Positions 1-9,199 of a stretch of 64,000 nt of DNA are shown here, piece by piece (the first letter of the stretch is position 1; each line of letters begins with the position of its first letter). The notes beneath the pieces are model-generated. The model was given only the letters and a program-made list of their open reading frames with translations. It ran no database searches and was not told the DNA's origin. The position numbers and the translations under genes are program-made. Source of the DNA: Saprospiraceae bacterium (GTDB lineage: Bacteria > Bacteroidota > Bacteroidia > Chitinophagales > Saprospiraceae); assembly GCA_016714985.1 (NCBI GenBank), contig JADKBS010000007.1:283715-347714 (forward strand), in the 5' to 3' direction.

Positions 1-1164
1 ATGAACGCCAGCGAACATGCCAATCTCCTTGAAATGGCCGTCCCCTTGGTTTAGCTGGAGCATATTTCGGGCAAACTGTTGGTTGTAACCATAACCCAAC
101 TTAAAGAGATTGAGCGCATAGTCGTCTTCTCCAAGTGAGCTTTTGAGGATGAACGGGTCTTCGGGCAACATGTCAAGCGAAATTATATCGGCCCATCCAT
201 CGTTGTTAATGTCGCCAATGTCAACGCCCATTGAGAACTGGCTGGTGTGCTGTATTTGCTCGGTCAGCACCTCTTGGTACATTCTCCCGCCACCAGGTTT
301 TGGCACATTGATATACAAATAGTCGTTCTCGTGAAAATCGTTGCCGACGTAGATGTCCGGCCAGCCATCAAGGTTGATATCGCCCGTTGCGAGGCCGAGG
401 CCGTAGCCAATGACCGTGCTATTGATACCCGAACCGCTAGTCACGTCCGTGAAAACGCCGTCATCATTGCGCATCAGGCGGTCGCCCGACAATGAATCCC
501 TGGTGCCTTGAAAGGTCTTTTTTTGGCCGAAAGTACCATTTGCGTGCAACGAATGGTTCATCTGGTACATGTCAAGGTCGCCGTCGAGGTCATAATCGAA
601 GAAGGAAGCTTGCGTTCCGAAGCCCACGAGGTCGAGCCCGTAAGGGATTGCCTCCTCAGCGAAGCTTGGTACACCTCCCTCCACGCCTTTGTTGATGTAG
701 AGCAAGTTGCGACCATTAATATTTTGGAATTTACCCATCTGGTTGACGTAGATGTCGAGCAGGCCATCGTTGTTGATATCCACCACCGAGGCACCTGTCG
801 TCCATTTAGGCATCACCAGTCCTTGCAGCAGACCAGCTTGTTCGGTCACGTCCTTGAACTTGAGCTTGCCTTGGTTCAGAAAGAGCTTGTTTGCATCCAT
901 GTTAGAGGTGAAAAACAGGTCAATCAAGCCGTCGTTGTTGAAGTCGCCGGCAGCCACGCCACCGCCATTGAAGAAGTACATATAGTTGAAGACGTTGAAA
1001 TCGCTGGTTTGCTTCATCACGTTCTTGAAGTCGAGGCCAGTCACGTCTTTGCGGAGCAGTTCAAATCGGGGCGCTCCGCTGCCCGTTGGGCCGCCTTGTT
1101 TGCCGCAGCCCAACATCAAAACCAAGTAACTTGCTATTGGGAAAAAAATCAAAATCCGTTTCAT
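1..1164 (-). CDS. VCBS/FG-GAP repeat lipoprotein (CRTAC1-like), 3' end beyond the left edge
   Basis: The frame stays open to the window edge, giving the first 388 codons. The start ATG (1162-1164) opens a lipoprotein signal with lipobox LMLGC and Cys at residue 20, so the protein should be lipid-anchored and exported. It then shows repeated NNDGxxDxxF/Y and DxDGDLD motifs (for example FNNDGLIDLFF, INNDGLLDIY, YDLDGDLDMY, INLDGWPDIY), which are the calcium-binding FG-GAP/VCBS signature of beta-propellers. It closely parallels the N-terminal half of the next gene (FNVFNY..FFNGGGVAAGDFNNDG against FNIFNY..FYNGGGVGIGDINNDG), so the two are tandem paralogs. In Bacteroidota such proteins often accompany SusC/SusD transporters. 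The ligand is unknown. Confidence 0.9.
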   Translation of the reverse strand, partial: MKRILIFFPIASYLVLMLGCGKQGGPTGSGAPRFELLRKDVTGLDFKNVMKQTSDFNVFNYMYFFNGGGVAAGDFNNDGLIDLFFTSNMDANKLFLNQGKLKFKDVTEQAGLLQGLVMPKWTTGASVVDINNDGLLDIYVNQMGKFQNINGRNLLYINKGVEGGVPSFAEEAIPYGLDLVGFGTQASFFDYDLDGDLDMYQMNHSLHANGTFGQKKTFQGTRDSLSGDRLMRNDDGVFTDVTSGSGINSTVIGYGLGLATGDINLDGWPDIYVGNDFHENDYLYINVPKPGGGRMYQEVLTEQIQHTSQFSMGVDIGDINNDGWADIISLDMLPEDPFILKSSLGEDDYALNLFKLGYGYNQQFARNMLQLNQGDGHFKEIGMFAGVH

Positions 1165-1318
1165 CTCCTTGCCGTTGTATTTACTCACAGTTCGTTGATT
1201 TTCAATGAATAATAGCATTGCACGGGCTATGCCTGAATTGATTTGGTTGGGGTAGTAAAAAGGGGGTAACCCTGAATTCTAAAGTCATCAAGACTTCAAA
1301 AGACTGGTAACCCAGCAA

Positions 1319-4300
1319 TCATCTTGCCTCGTCACCGCCATTTTTGAAGTTAAAAACTTTGGGCTGCCTGCCATTCACGAGGGCCACCAAGCGGCGCTCC
1401 TTCCCTTTCTTAACTTCGAAAAGCTGCCGGACGCATCCCCGAACAAAGAAGCCTGACTTCAGGTTTTCGACCCGCTCAAAATTGCCACTGCCCCTGTTCA
1501 GCAAAACATGCCCAAAACTGGCATCCAAGCGGGAGAACTGTGGCTGCAGGCCGTAGTCATTGCCTGCCATCACGAGATCTGGACGTTGGTCGGCGTTGAG
1601 GTCGGTGATTAAAATGGCATTCACGCAGGAAAATTGCACCTCCCTCGGCAGTGCCATCAGCTTGAACTTGCCGTTGCCCTCGTTGAGCGCCACGGCAGAT
1701 TTGAAGTAATTGCCACGCCAAGCAATTGCCTTTTCCAGAATTTCCTTCGGAAAAAGGTCTTGAATGGCTTTCTTCGCAAAATCGGCATGTTTCAGGTTCT
1801 CCTTTCTCAGGCTTGGTATCTGGTCGGTCAGCTCCTTCTTCATGGGCACCGGCATGTCCTTGCCATTAATTCTTCGGGTAATGATTTTCTCGACCATGCC
1901 GTTCTTGTCCATGTCTCCGACCCACATAGCGGCCGGGTTAGCGGTGTCGCCCGTAAAGTAAAAGTTTTCGCCACGGTTGCCCAGTACAAGATCTTGGTCG
2001 CCATCCCCGTCCAAATCGGCAGCTTCGATGGCGAACCACCAGCCGTTGTAGCCGTCAAGGTCGGTTTTCATCCGCTCGAACTTGCCATTGTTCATTGTAT
2101 AAACCCTTGGGTTAGTCCATTCCCCCACCACGGTCAGTTCGGGTTTTCCATCCCCCGTCAGGTCGGTCAGCGTGGCATCAGTCACCATGCCGATGGTGAT
2201 GAAATCGTCGGCGACGGCCTTTGTTGAATTCTTGAAAATGCCCTTGCCCGTGTTTTCAAACACAAAATGTTGAGGGGGAACACCGTACCGCATTGGCACG
2301 CTCCGGCTGAAGACGAGCAAGTCCTGATCGCCGTCGCCGTCGTAGTCGTATGGCAACACCGTGGATGTGTTGAGGCCGTTGAGCGGCAGGGCACGGTTGT
2401 CGTGGTTGAATAGGCCCTTCCCGTCGTTGAAGTAAACCCCGTCCTGCATTTCCCTCGACGACTCAGGATGTTCGTTTCCACCAGAGCCAACGTAGAGGTC
2501 AAGGTCGCCGTCGCCCTCGGCATCAAAGAAGGCAGCAGCGGTGTCTTCCAGTGAAGAATCCCGTTCGAGGCCCGGCTGCCGGGTTTTGAGGAACCCTCCG
2601 CTGTTGTTTTGCAGGTAAACTTGGCCAGCTTGCCCCTTTCCGCCACAGATAAAGACATCTTGCAGGCCGTCGCCGTTCACATCGCCCAAGGCAGCCCGTG
2701 GCCCTTCTCTCGACACCATGCGCATGACGAGACCCTCGGAATAAAAATCCACGAAGCTGTTTTCTCGATGTGTCTCAAATAGCGGATTTTCGGCAACGAA
2801 CCATTGGTCCTCAATAATTTTCGAAGCAGCAAATCCATTGCTTGTAGCAGAATTATGCTCAAAAACCAAGGTGGTATCAATGGGCGGGTTTGCCAACAGG
2901 GTCTTTTTTTGGTCGGGCCAAATGACCACGATAGAATCAACAGTTGGCTGCTTTCCCAGGCCAAAAACCATTTTATGGTCAACTGACGACTGAAAGCCTC
3001 GGGTGGGGATTAACTGCTGGTTCAGTATAGCTGCGCCCTTGTAAAGCATGACTTTCGAGCCGATGGCGTAGGTGTTTTTGCCGCTGCCCTTGAGTTGGAC
3101 GGTGAGTTGGTGGTTGCCCGTTTTTTCGTTGGATAGGTTTCGGTAAAGGAAGGCTTCTTGGTTTACGTTGTTCACCACGAGGTCGAGGTCACCATCATTG
3201 TCCAGGTCGCCGTAGGCAGCACCGTTGGAAAACGAGGGCGTGTCTAAGCCCCATTTTTTTTCCATGTCCTCGAAGGTAAGATCGCCCCGGTTGCGAAAGG
3301 ATTTGTTCGGAATGGGATTGGAGGGCATCTTGGCGATGATGTTTTCGATGGCCTCCTTTTTGCCGGAAAGTGCCATTTTTTGCACTATTTCGTCCGCAAA
3401 AAAATTGATGAAATCTTGGTCAATCACGTCCTTAGCGATACCATTGCTAATATAAATATCTCGAAAGCCATCGTTGTCCATGTCCCACAAAAGCGCCCCC
3501 CAGCTCCAGTCGGAGGCGGCCACCCCTGCATAGTAGGCTATCTCGCTGAAGCTGCCGTTTTTATTGTTAAGCTGGAGCGTGTTCTGCATGTATTGGTGGT
3601 AAAATCCCCGCTCCTGCTTGAGTTGGTAAGTGCTGTACGTCTCGAAAACGGTGTTGGATTTTAGACGGGTCTCGTCACTAGGGAGCATCTCCGTGGTGAA
3701 GATTTCTGGGTATCCATCGTTGTTGATGTCGGCCATGTCGGCCCCCATGGAGGCATGGCTGAGGTGCTCCATCCAGTCCTCTACCTCTTCCTTGAAAGTG
3801 CCGTCTTTCTGGTTTATATACAAATAGTCTCGCTCATAGAAATCGTTGGAGATGAACAGGTCAGGCCAGTTGTCGCCGTTTACGTCGCCAACCGTCACGC
3901 CAAGGCCGAAGCCAATGAGCGACCCGTAGATATTAGCCTGTTTGGTCACGTCAACGAACTTGCCGTCATCATTGCGAAGCAGCTTGTCACCACCTCCCTT
4001 AAGGAAATCCTTCACGGGCCAATCCGCTGCGTACAATTCCCTATTATTGGAATAGTTGAGCGTATTGACGGGCATGAAACTGTTATTGAGGATATAACAG
4101 TCGAGGTCACCATCGAGATCGAAGTCAAAGAAGGCAGCATGGGTAGTGTAGCCGTCCTCATTAAGGCCATATTCGGCGGCTTTTTCCGTGAAGGTGAGGT
4201 CGTGGTTGTTGATGAAAAGTTCGTTTTCCCGGTTGTCACCTTCCACGTAGCCTGCATTGCACACGTAGATATCGAGCCAGCCATCGGCATTGATGTCCAC

Positions 4301-4651
4301 TAAGACAACGCCAGTGCTCCAAGCCCGTTTGCCTGCCACTCCCGCCTTGCCAGTAACATCCTCGAACTGCATATTACCCTTGTTGAGGTAGAGCTTATTC
4401 TCGGCCATATTGGAGGTGAAGAAGACGTCGGCCAGCCCGTCATTGTTGATGTCGCCAATACCGACGCCACCACCGTTGTAGAAGTTTCGGTAGTTGAAAA
4501 TGTTGAACTCGTTGGAGTTTTCCACCATGTTGGCGAATCGGATGCCAGACTGCTCTGGCGCTATTTTCTCAGACAATCCCGTGTTGCTCGCTTCTTTTTT
4601 GCATGAAAAACACAGTACGGTGAACAACAGGAATAGTATGCTGTAACGCAT
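1319..4651 (-). CDS. VCBS-repeat lipoprotein with ASPIC/UnbV domain
   Basis: About 1110 residues. I chose the ATG at 4651 because it begins a compact lipoprotein signal (MRYSILFLLFTVLCFSCKK); an in-frame ATG at 4690 would add a long charged leader. Many NNDG/DxDGDxD FG-GAP motifs spread along the whole length suggest two consecutive propellers. Near residues 510-600 lies an ASPIC/UnbV-type segment (LTVQLKGSGKNTYAIGSKV ... RGFQSSVDHKMVFGLG), typical of the large Bacteroidota CRTAC1-like family. The protein is probably an outer-membrane-anchored surface glycan- or protein-binding lipoprotein; no enzyme motif is visible. It sits 154 nt upstream of the paralog at the left edge on the same strand, so co-transcription is plausible. 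Confidence 0.9.
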   Translation of the reverse strand: MRYSILFLLFTVLCFSCKKEASNTGLSEKIAPEQSGIRFANMVENSNEFNIFNYRNFYNGGGVGIGDINNDGLADVFFTSNMAENKLYLNKGNMQFEDVTGKAGVAGKRAWSTGVVLVDINADGWLDIYVCNAGYVEGDNRENELFINNHDLTFTEKAAEYGLNEDGYTTHAAFFDFDLDGDLDCYILNNSFMPVNTLNYSNNRELYAADWPVKDFLKGGGDKLLRNDDGKFVDVTKQANIYGSLIGFGLGVTVGDVNGDNWPDLFISNDFYERDYLYINQKDGTFKEEVEDWMEHLSHASMGADMADINNDGYPEIFTTEMLPSDETRLKSNTVFETYSTYQLKQERGFYHQYMQNTLQLNNKNGSFSEIAYYAGVAASDWSWGALLWDMDNDGFRDIYISNGIAKDVIDQDFINFFADEIVQKMALSGKKEAIENIIAKMPSNPIPNKSFRNRGDLTFEDMEKKWGLDTPSFSNGAAYGDLDNDGDLDLVVNNVNQEAFLYRNLSNEKTGNHQLTVQLKGSGKNTYAIGSKVMLYKGAAILNQQLIPTRGFQSSVDHKMVFGLGKQPTVDSIVVIWPDQKKTLLANPPIDTTLVFEHNSATSNGFAASKIIEDQWFVAENPLFETHRENSFVDFYSEGLVMRMVSREGPRAALGDVNGDGLQDVFICGGKGQAGQVYLQNNSGGFLKTRQPGLERDSSLEDTAAAFFDAEGDGDLDLYVGSGGNEHPESSREMQDGVYFNDGKGLFNHDNRALPLNGLNTSTVLPYDYDGDGDQDLLVFSRSVPMRYGVPPQHFVFENTGKGIFKNSTKAVADDFITIGMVTDATLTDLTGDGKPELTVVGEWTNPRVYTMNNGKFERMKTDLDGYNGWWFAIEAADLDGDGDQDLVLGNRGENFYFTGDTANPAAMWVGDMDKNGMVEKIITRRINGKDMPVPMKKELTDQIPSLRKENLKHADFAKKAIQDLFPKEILEKAIAWRGNYFKSAVALNEGNGKFKLMALPREVQFSCVNAILITDLNADQRPDLVMAGNDYGLQPQFSRLDASFGHVLLNRGSGNFERVENLKSGFFVRGCVRQLFEVKKGKERRLVALVNGRQPKVFNFKNGGDEAR

Positions 4652-4840
4652 TGACAGAGTGTTGATGTTTTTTTTGCGAAATGCCATCAAAAGTACAAAG
4701 GTTCAAGGCATAATCGTCGCTTTATCGAGAAACTATGGTACTTTATAGGTAAGTTTCTGACGAAAAACCACTATTCCATCTTTGGATTAATTGCTAATTT
4801 TACATGGTGGGTAGTTCAAACGCTCATTTTTTTGCTTTCA

Positions 4841-7393
4841 ATGAAAACGCCTTATAACTCTTTTTTAAAGTTCTCATGGTCTATCCTGTTGCTGTTGCTG
4901 GACACAGCATTGCTGCCCTGTCAGGCCCAAGTGCCTTTCCAGCGCACGGGGCAAGTTTTCCTGGTGGTGCAAAACCCCAGTGAAATCGTTGAGTTCAACG
5001 TCACCCCCGCTGGCAATTCATTGAACATCAACACCTTGTCGTCCAATTCATCTACTGGTATTGATGCAATAGGCTTCCGAAAAACGGACAACTTGCTTTA
5101 TGGAATATCCAGTTTCAACAACCACCTAATACGGATGGATGCGACTGGTGCCTTGCAGGACCTCGGCCAACCACCCCTCGATAATCAATTCGTTTATCTC
5201 GCCGGGGACGTCAGCCCCGACGGGAACTTCCTCTACAGCATCGGCTCCGCGCCGGGCGGCTCCGATGCGAAGATTGCCAGAACAGACTTGGGCAACACCA
5301 ATTTCACCACCACCTTTGTCCCCCTCACTGGCAATTGGCAACTGGTGGACATCGCTTTCGATCTAGATGGAGTCGGGGTATTTGGCTACGACCGGCTCAG
5401 CCGCCAAATCGTGCGCGTCAATGTAATCAATGGAACTGTGACACCGCTCAACCAAATTGAACTGGAGAACGAAATCGAGGGGCTTTATTTTGACGCCTTC
5501 GGCGATTTATACGCTTACGGGAGGTCGGTTTTTGGCATTGTTGACGCTTTGTTCCTAATTGACAAGATGACTGGCAAAGAGACCCGGTTGGCAACAGGCC
5601 CTGTTTTCCCCGTGCTCGATGCCGCGTCCTGCCCTTTTTCTGTGGAGATGAAGAACAGCCTGACGCCCGTAACGACATTGGCTTGTTCGGACCTTACCAG
5701 CACCTACTCCTTGGTGAATGGGTCTGGTCAAACAATTTCGGGTATTGACTTCGTAGAGCGACTCCCGCCAGGTTTTTACATTGACCAGGTATTGGAAAAC
5801 TCTCTTGGGGTATCAATTGACACGACGAGCCAGCCGGGCTCGTTCCGCTTCAATAACATTGAATTGGGCAATAGTGTAAAAAAGCTGGTAGTGAAGCTGC
5901 TCGTTAGCGATGTGCCAGAAGGCGGCTATGCCACACAGGCAGAGTTACTTGACCTCCCTTCGCTTTACGGCCTGCAATCTCTTTCTGACAACCAAGCCTC
6001 TGGTGGCTTTGAAGATAGTACCAGGATAAACATAGCCCAGTACGACAACGATACACTTGCCTATTTCTGGTTCATCTGCCACGGCGAAACACTGACCTTG
6101 GATGGCAGCGGTTTCGGCAACGACATTATGTGGAATACTGGCGAATCCTCCCCGGCCATTGACGTAACACAGGGAGGCTCTTATAACCTTTCGGTTTTCA
6201 CCAGGTGTTCATCCTTTGATGTGGCACATGAGGTGACCTCGGCTTCCTGTCCGTACACAATTTCCATTGGGCACGAATTTGTGCCGGACACAATTTTTGC
6301 CTGCAACGATGTGTTGGTGAGATACATCCTTAACAATTCATCTGGCGAGCTTCGTTACAATATTGCCATTCTCGACACGCTGCCAATTGGGTTTTCTTTT
6401 AAAGAGGTTCTGGACGGCCCAAGCGGCATGAGCCTTAAACCCAATCTTCCACCCAATGTGGTCTGGCTTGAAGGCATTACCCTCCCATTGGCTAAGGACA
6501 CCATAGACATCAGGGTCAAGGTTCAGGATATAGCACCTGGTGTGGTTTACAACCGAGCCGTGCTTTACAACCTACCTCAGGTCATGGGGCCAATACGCAA
6601 CAGCGACTATTGGAAGACGCCCACAAATGATGCTACTCCACTCGTGATAAGAGGCTCATTGGCTGATACTGTTTACATTGATACGGTAGTCTGCGAAAAT
6701 GCCGTGCTAGAACTTGACGCCAGCCTACTTGGTGAGAATTTCGAGTGGCAGAATGGCAGTACTGACCCAATATTCCCTATAAACGAACCCGGCACCTACC
6801 TGCTCACGATATTCGATGGTTGCAATCCCGCTGATGTGATTTGGCAGATTGAGATGGGAGCGGCTGTCAACGTGCAATTAGCGGAGACTGACAGCATCCA
6901 TCAAGGTGAAACACTTGAGCTTTTCCCGCAAATCACGAACGAGGGCGACAGTCTTGCGTTGGCTTGGCAAGGGTCAACCCTGACTTGCTTGGATTGCGTA
7001 AGACCAATGGCTACTCCCCTTGAGTCAACCAACTATACCCTAATTGCCAACAACGGAGCCTGCGCTGACACCGCCAGTATTGCTGTATTTGTTGACTCGA
7101 GTCGCCGCATCTACGCTCCGAATGCCTTTTCGCCAAACGATGATGGCATCAATGATTTCTTCTATTTACAAAGCCCCGATTATGGCATTATCAAGCACAT
7201 GCTTGTTGTTGACCGTTGGGGAGGCTTGGTGTTTGAGCGCCATGCCAGCCAAATGAACTTAGAAATAGCTGGATGGGATGGCAGTGCCAACGGCAAATTG
7301 ACCAACCTTGGCACCTATACCTGGATGGCAGAAATCGAATTCATTGACGGCAAGTCTTCCGTCTTCTCTGGTTCAGTCACAATAATTCGATGA
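4841..7393 (+). CDS. T9SS type B (gliding-motility-associated C-terminal domain) surface protein
   Basis: 850 residues starting at the ATG at 4841, three codons inside a slightly longer frame; a Sec signal ending in CQAQ follows. The N-terminal third resembles a beta-propeller (LYGISSFNNHLIRMDATGAL, DLYAYGRS). The middle has two DUF11-like segments (TLACSDLTSTYSLVNGSG; FACNDVLVRYILNNSSG), each followed by a cysteine-containing Ig-like stretch. The last ~90 residues (IYAPNAFSPNDDGINDFFYL ... VVDRWGGLVFER ... YTWMAEIEFIDGK) are the CHU_C/gliding-motility-associated domain that targets proteins to the T9SS by the type B route. It is probably secreted or cell-surface bound; the substrate is unknown. 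It is convergent with the susD gene and ends before a 13-bp hairpin. Confidence 0.9.
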   Translation: MKTPYNSFLKFSWSILLLLLDTALLPCQAQVPFQRTGQVFLVVQNPSEIVEFNVTPAGNSLNINTLSSNSSTGIDAIGFRKTDNLLYGISSFNNHLIRMDATGALQDLGQPPLDNQFVYLAGDVSPDGNFLYSIGSAPGGSDAKIARTDLGNTNFTTTFVPLTGNWQLVDIAFDLDGVGVFGYDRLSRQIVRVNVINGTVTPLNQIELENEIEGLYFDAFGDLYAYGRSVFGIVDALFLIDKMTGKETRLATGPVFPVLDAASCPFSVEMKNSLTPVTTLACSDLTSTYSLVNGSGQTISGIDFVERLPPGFYIDQVLENSLGVSIDTTSQPGSFRFNNIELGNSVKKLVVKLLVSDVPEGGYATQAELLDLPSLYGLQSLSDNQASGGFEDSTRINIAQYDNDTLAYFWFICHGETLTLDGSGFGNDIMWNTGESSPAIDVTQGGSYNLSVFTRCSSFDVAHEVTSASCPYTISIGHEFVPDTIFACNDVLVRYILNNSSGELRYNIAILDTLPIGFSFKEVLDGPSGMSLKPNLPPNVVWLEGITLPLAKDTIDIRVKVQDIAPGVVYNRAVLYNLPQVMGPIRNSDYWKTPTNDATPLVIRGSLADTVYIDTVVCENAVLELDASLLGENFEWQNGSTDPIFPINEPGTYLLTIFDGCNPADVIWQIEMGAAVNVQLAETDSIHQGETLELFPQITNEGDSLALAWQGSTLTCLDCVRPMATPLESTNYTLIANNGACADTASIAVFVDSSRRIYAPNAFSPNDDGINDFFYLQSPDYGIIKHMLVVDRWGGLVFERHASQMNLEIAGWDGSANGKLTNLGTYTWMAEIEFIDGKSSVFSGSVTIIR

Positions 7394-7426
7394 CCTAAAC
7401 TTTAAATACGCATAACTACTTAGCAG

Positions 7427-7473
7427 GGGTGTTTTTGGGGTGAAAATTTTCAATTTCCAGCCCAAAAACACCC
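7427..7473 (+). terminator. 13-bp inverted repeat after the T9SS gene
   Basis: Arms gggtgtttttggg (7427-7439) and cccaaaaacaccc (7461-7473) pair perfectly around a 21-nt loop, 34 nt past the stop of the T9SS gene. The arm itself carries the T-run. It is probably a transcription terminator or an mRNA 3' end. Confidence 0.6.
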
Positions 7474-7550
7474 AAAAATGTGGGAAGAGAGAGAAATAAT
7501 TTCATTATTTCCCTCTCCTCCCATACCCTCCTAAATTGTTATAAAAACAC

Positions 7551-7577
7551 AAAAGGCCGCCAAATTGGCGGCCTTTT
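7551..7577. terminator. Bidirectional terminator between the T9SS gene and susD
   Basis: Stem aaaaggccgcc / ggcggcctttt (11 bp, perfect) with loop aaatt. The A-run and T-run at the two ends make it usable on both strands. It lies 34 nt beyond the susD stop, in a convergent intergenic gap. Confidence 0.8.
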
Positions 7578-7610
7578 GATTGCTTGTCCATAAAGGCAAT
7601 TGACTGAATA

Positions 7611-9119
7611 TCAATACCCTGGATTTTGTACCAAGTTCGGATTGACGGCAAGGGCAGATGCCGGTATCGGAAAAAGCAGACGCTCTGGACCAGACGTTTC
7701 GGGCTTGCCTTGGAAAGGTTCCAAGTATTTTCCAAAGCGGATGAGGTCTTGACGACGCCAGCCTTCCCAATAAAATTCCCTACCCCGCTCTTCCAATAGA
7801 TTAACTTCATTCAAGGAAGCAAACGCAGTTGCGCTACGTTGGCCACGAAGGTCATTGACGATGTCCAAGGCAGCACCTGCATTGCCACTGCGCAACAACG
7901 CTTCGGCTTTCATAAGAAGCACATCAGCATATCGGAAGTACACATAATCGTTATCCGCATTGTCTCCGCTATTGTAATCTATGGGATACTTGATAACCCG
8001 GATACCAGTTACTTCAAGGTCATTGCCAGCCTCGACTAACGCAACCTCTCTCGTAAATGCAAGGTCATTGCCTTTTCTGTCCTTCAGTGCTGTGCCGTTT
8101 TGATCAAATTGTTGGCCAATAAGAAAACCAGCGCGAATGCCTCCAATCTCGGTCATACCAGCATACTCTGCCCCTTTGCGGATGTCAGAATCTTCAAAGC
8201 TGTCATAAAAATCACTAAGCGTGGCAAAACCGTTCCAGCCAGAAGGGTTTTGGTTGTAGTGCAAGGTGAGGAACCAACGGGAGCGCACGTTGCCGCTGCT
8301 CACACCGCCCACATTCTCCGCAGTCCAGATATTTTCTGATGAAAGCTGATCGTTTTTCGGTGCAAAGTTGTCGTAGTAATTGTCATCAATAGAGTACTTG
8401 CCAGAGTTGATGATATCGTCTGCAAGATTGATTACTTCCTGCATATCGGCATTTTCAAACTTAGGCGCAGCACGGTCAGCAAATGTTCCCCTGTTAAGGT
8501 GAATCTTCATGAGGAGAAACTTTGCTGCATCTTTATTCGCCCTATTTACAGGGCCGTCGGGCAAATCATTGAGTATTGCGTTCAACTCAGATTCAAGGAA
8601 GTCCAAAGCTTGTGTGCTGTTGAAAACTTCTGGCGCAATTGCGAGTTCATCCAATACATCAACATCACGGAAGGGAACTTGGCCCCAACCATCCGCTACG
8701 CAAAACATGACCCAAGCCCTTAGGAAACGCGATTCGGCAGCTTGCTGAGGAGTTGGATTAAATCTAAGGATGTTTGTTGTGGTGTAAACTATCTGCAACA
8801 ATTCGTTAAATGTTGCTTCTAGGAATGCATGCTCTGCAGTCCAAGTATGGTCGTGAAGGACGCGCCAGATACCATTGTCATCCCAATCGGGCCCCCTGGT
8901 AGGTCCAAGTGTTTCATCAGAGGTGTGCTGTTGAGCAGCCCAGAACCTTGATTGGTCTTGAAATGGATTGCGCAGCCCGCCATACGCACCTTGAAGCAAT
9001 GAAGCTACATCAGGTGTACCAACATCTTCAGACAACTTGTCATTCAGTTTCTCATCAAGGTCTGTGCAAGAAAATGCACCGAAGAACCCTAAGAAGACTA
9101 AAAATTTGATGTATTTCAT
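7611..9119 (-). CDS. RagB/SusD family nutrient-uptake outer membrane lipoprotein
   Basis: 502 residues, close to the usual SusD length. Lipoprotein signal MKYIKFLVFLGFFGAFSC with Cys at 18. The body shows the tetratricopeptide-like helical SusD fold signature: LLQGAYGGLRNPFQDQ, AESRFLRAWVMFCVADGWGQVPFRDVDV (the AxxLRAxxY region), DAAKFLLMKIHLNRG, and the C-terminal DNDYVYFRYADVLLMKAEALLR and RGREFYWEGWRRQDLIRFGKY motifs. SusD lids a SusC channel and captures oligosaccharide or another ligand outside the cell. It follows susC on the same strand with an 80-nt gap, so the two should form one operon. The ligand cannot be read from sequence; no glycoside hydrolase is adjacent. Confidence 0.95.
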   Translation of the reverse strand: MKYIKFLVFLGFFGAFSCTDLDEKLNDKLSEDVGTPDVASLLQGAYGGLRNPFQDQSRFWAAQQHTSDETLGPTRGPDWDDNGIWRVLHDHTWTAEHAFLEATFNELLQIVYTTTNILRFNPTPQQAAESRFLRAWVMFCVADGWGQVPFRDVDVLDELAIAPEVFNSTQALDFLESELNAILNDLPDGPVNRANKDAAKFLLMKIHLNRGTFADRAAPKFENADMQEVINLADDIINSGKYSIDDNYYDNFAPKNDQLSSENIWTAENVGGVSSGNVRSRWFLTLHYNQNPSGWNGFATLSDFYDSFEDSDIRKGAEYAGMTEIGGIRAGFLIGQQFDQNGTALKDRKGNDLAFTREVALVEAGNDLEVTGIRVIKYPIDYNSGDNADNDYVYFRYADVLLMKAEALLRSGNAGAALDIVNDLRGQRSATAFASLNEVNLLEERGREFYWEGWRRQDLIRFGKYLEPFQGKPETSGPERLLFPIPASALAVNPNLVQNPGY

Positions 9120-9199
9120 GTCAAATTAGCTTTTTTTGATTAGAATTAGTTTTGCTTAAAAGTTTAAGAAAAAACTAATCCATTGTTTGTTAAACAAAA

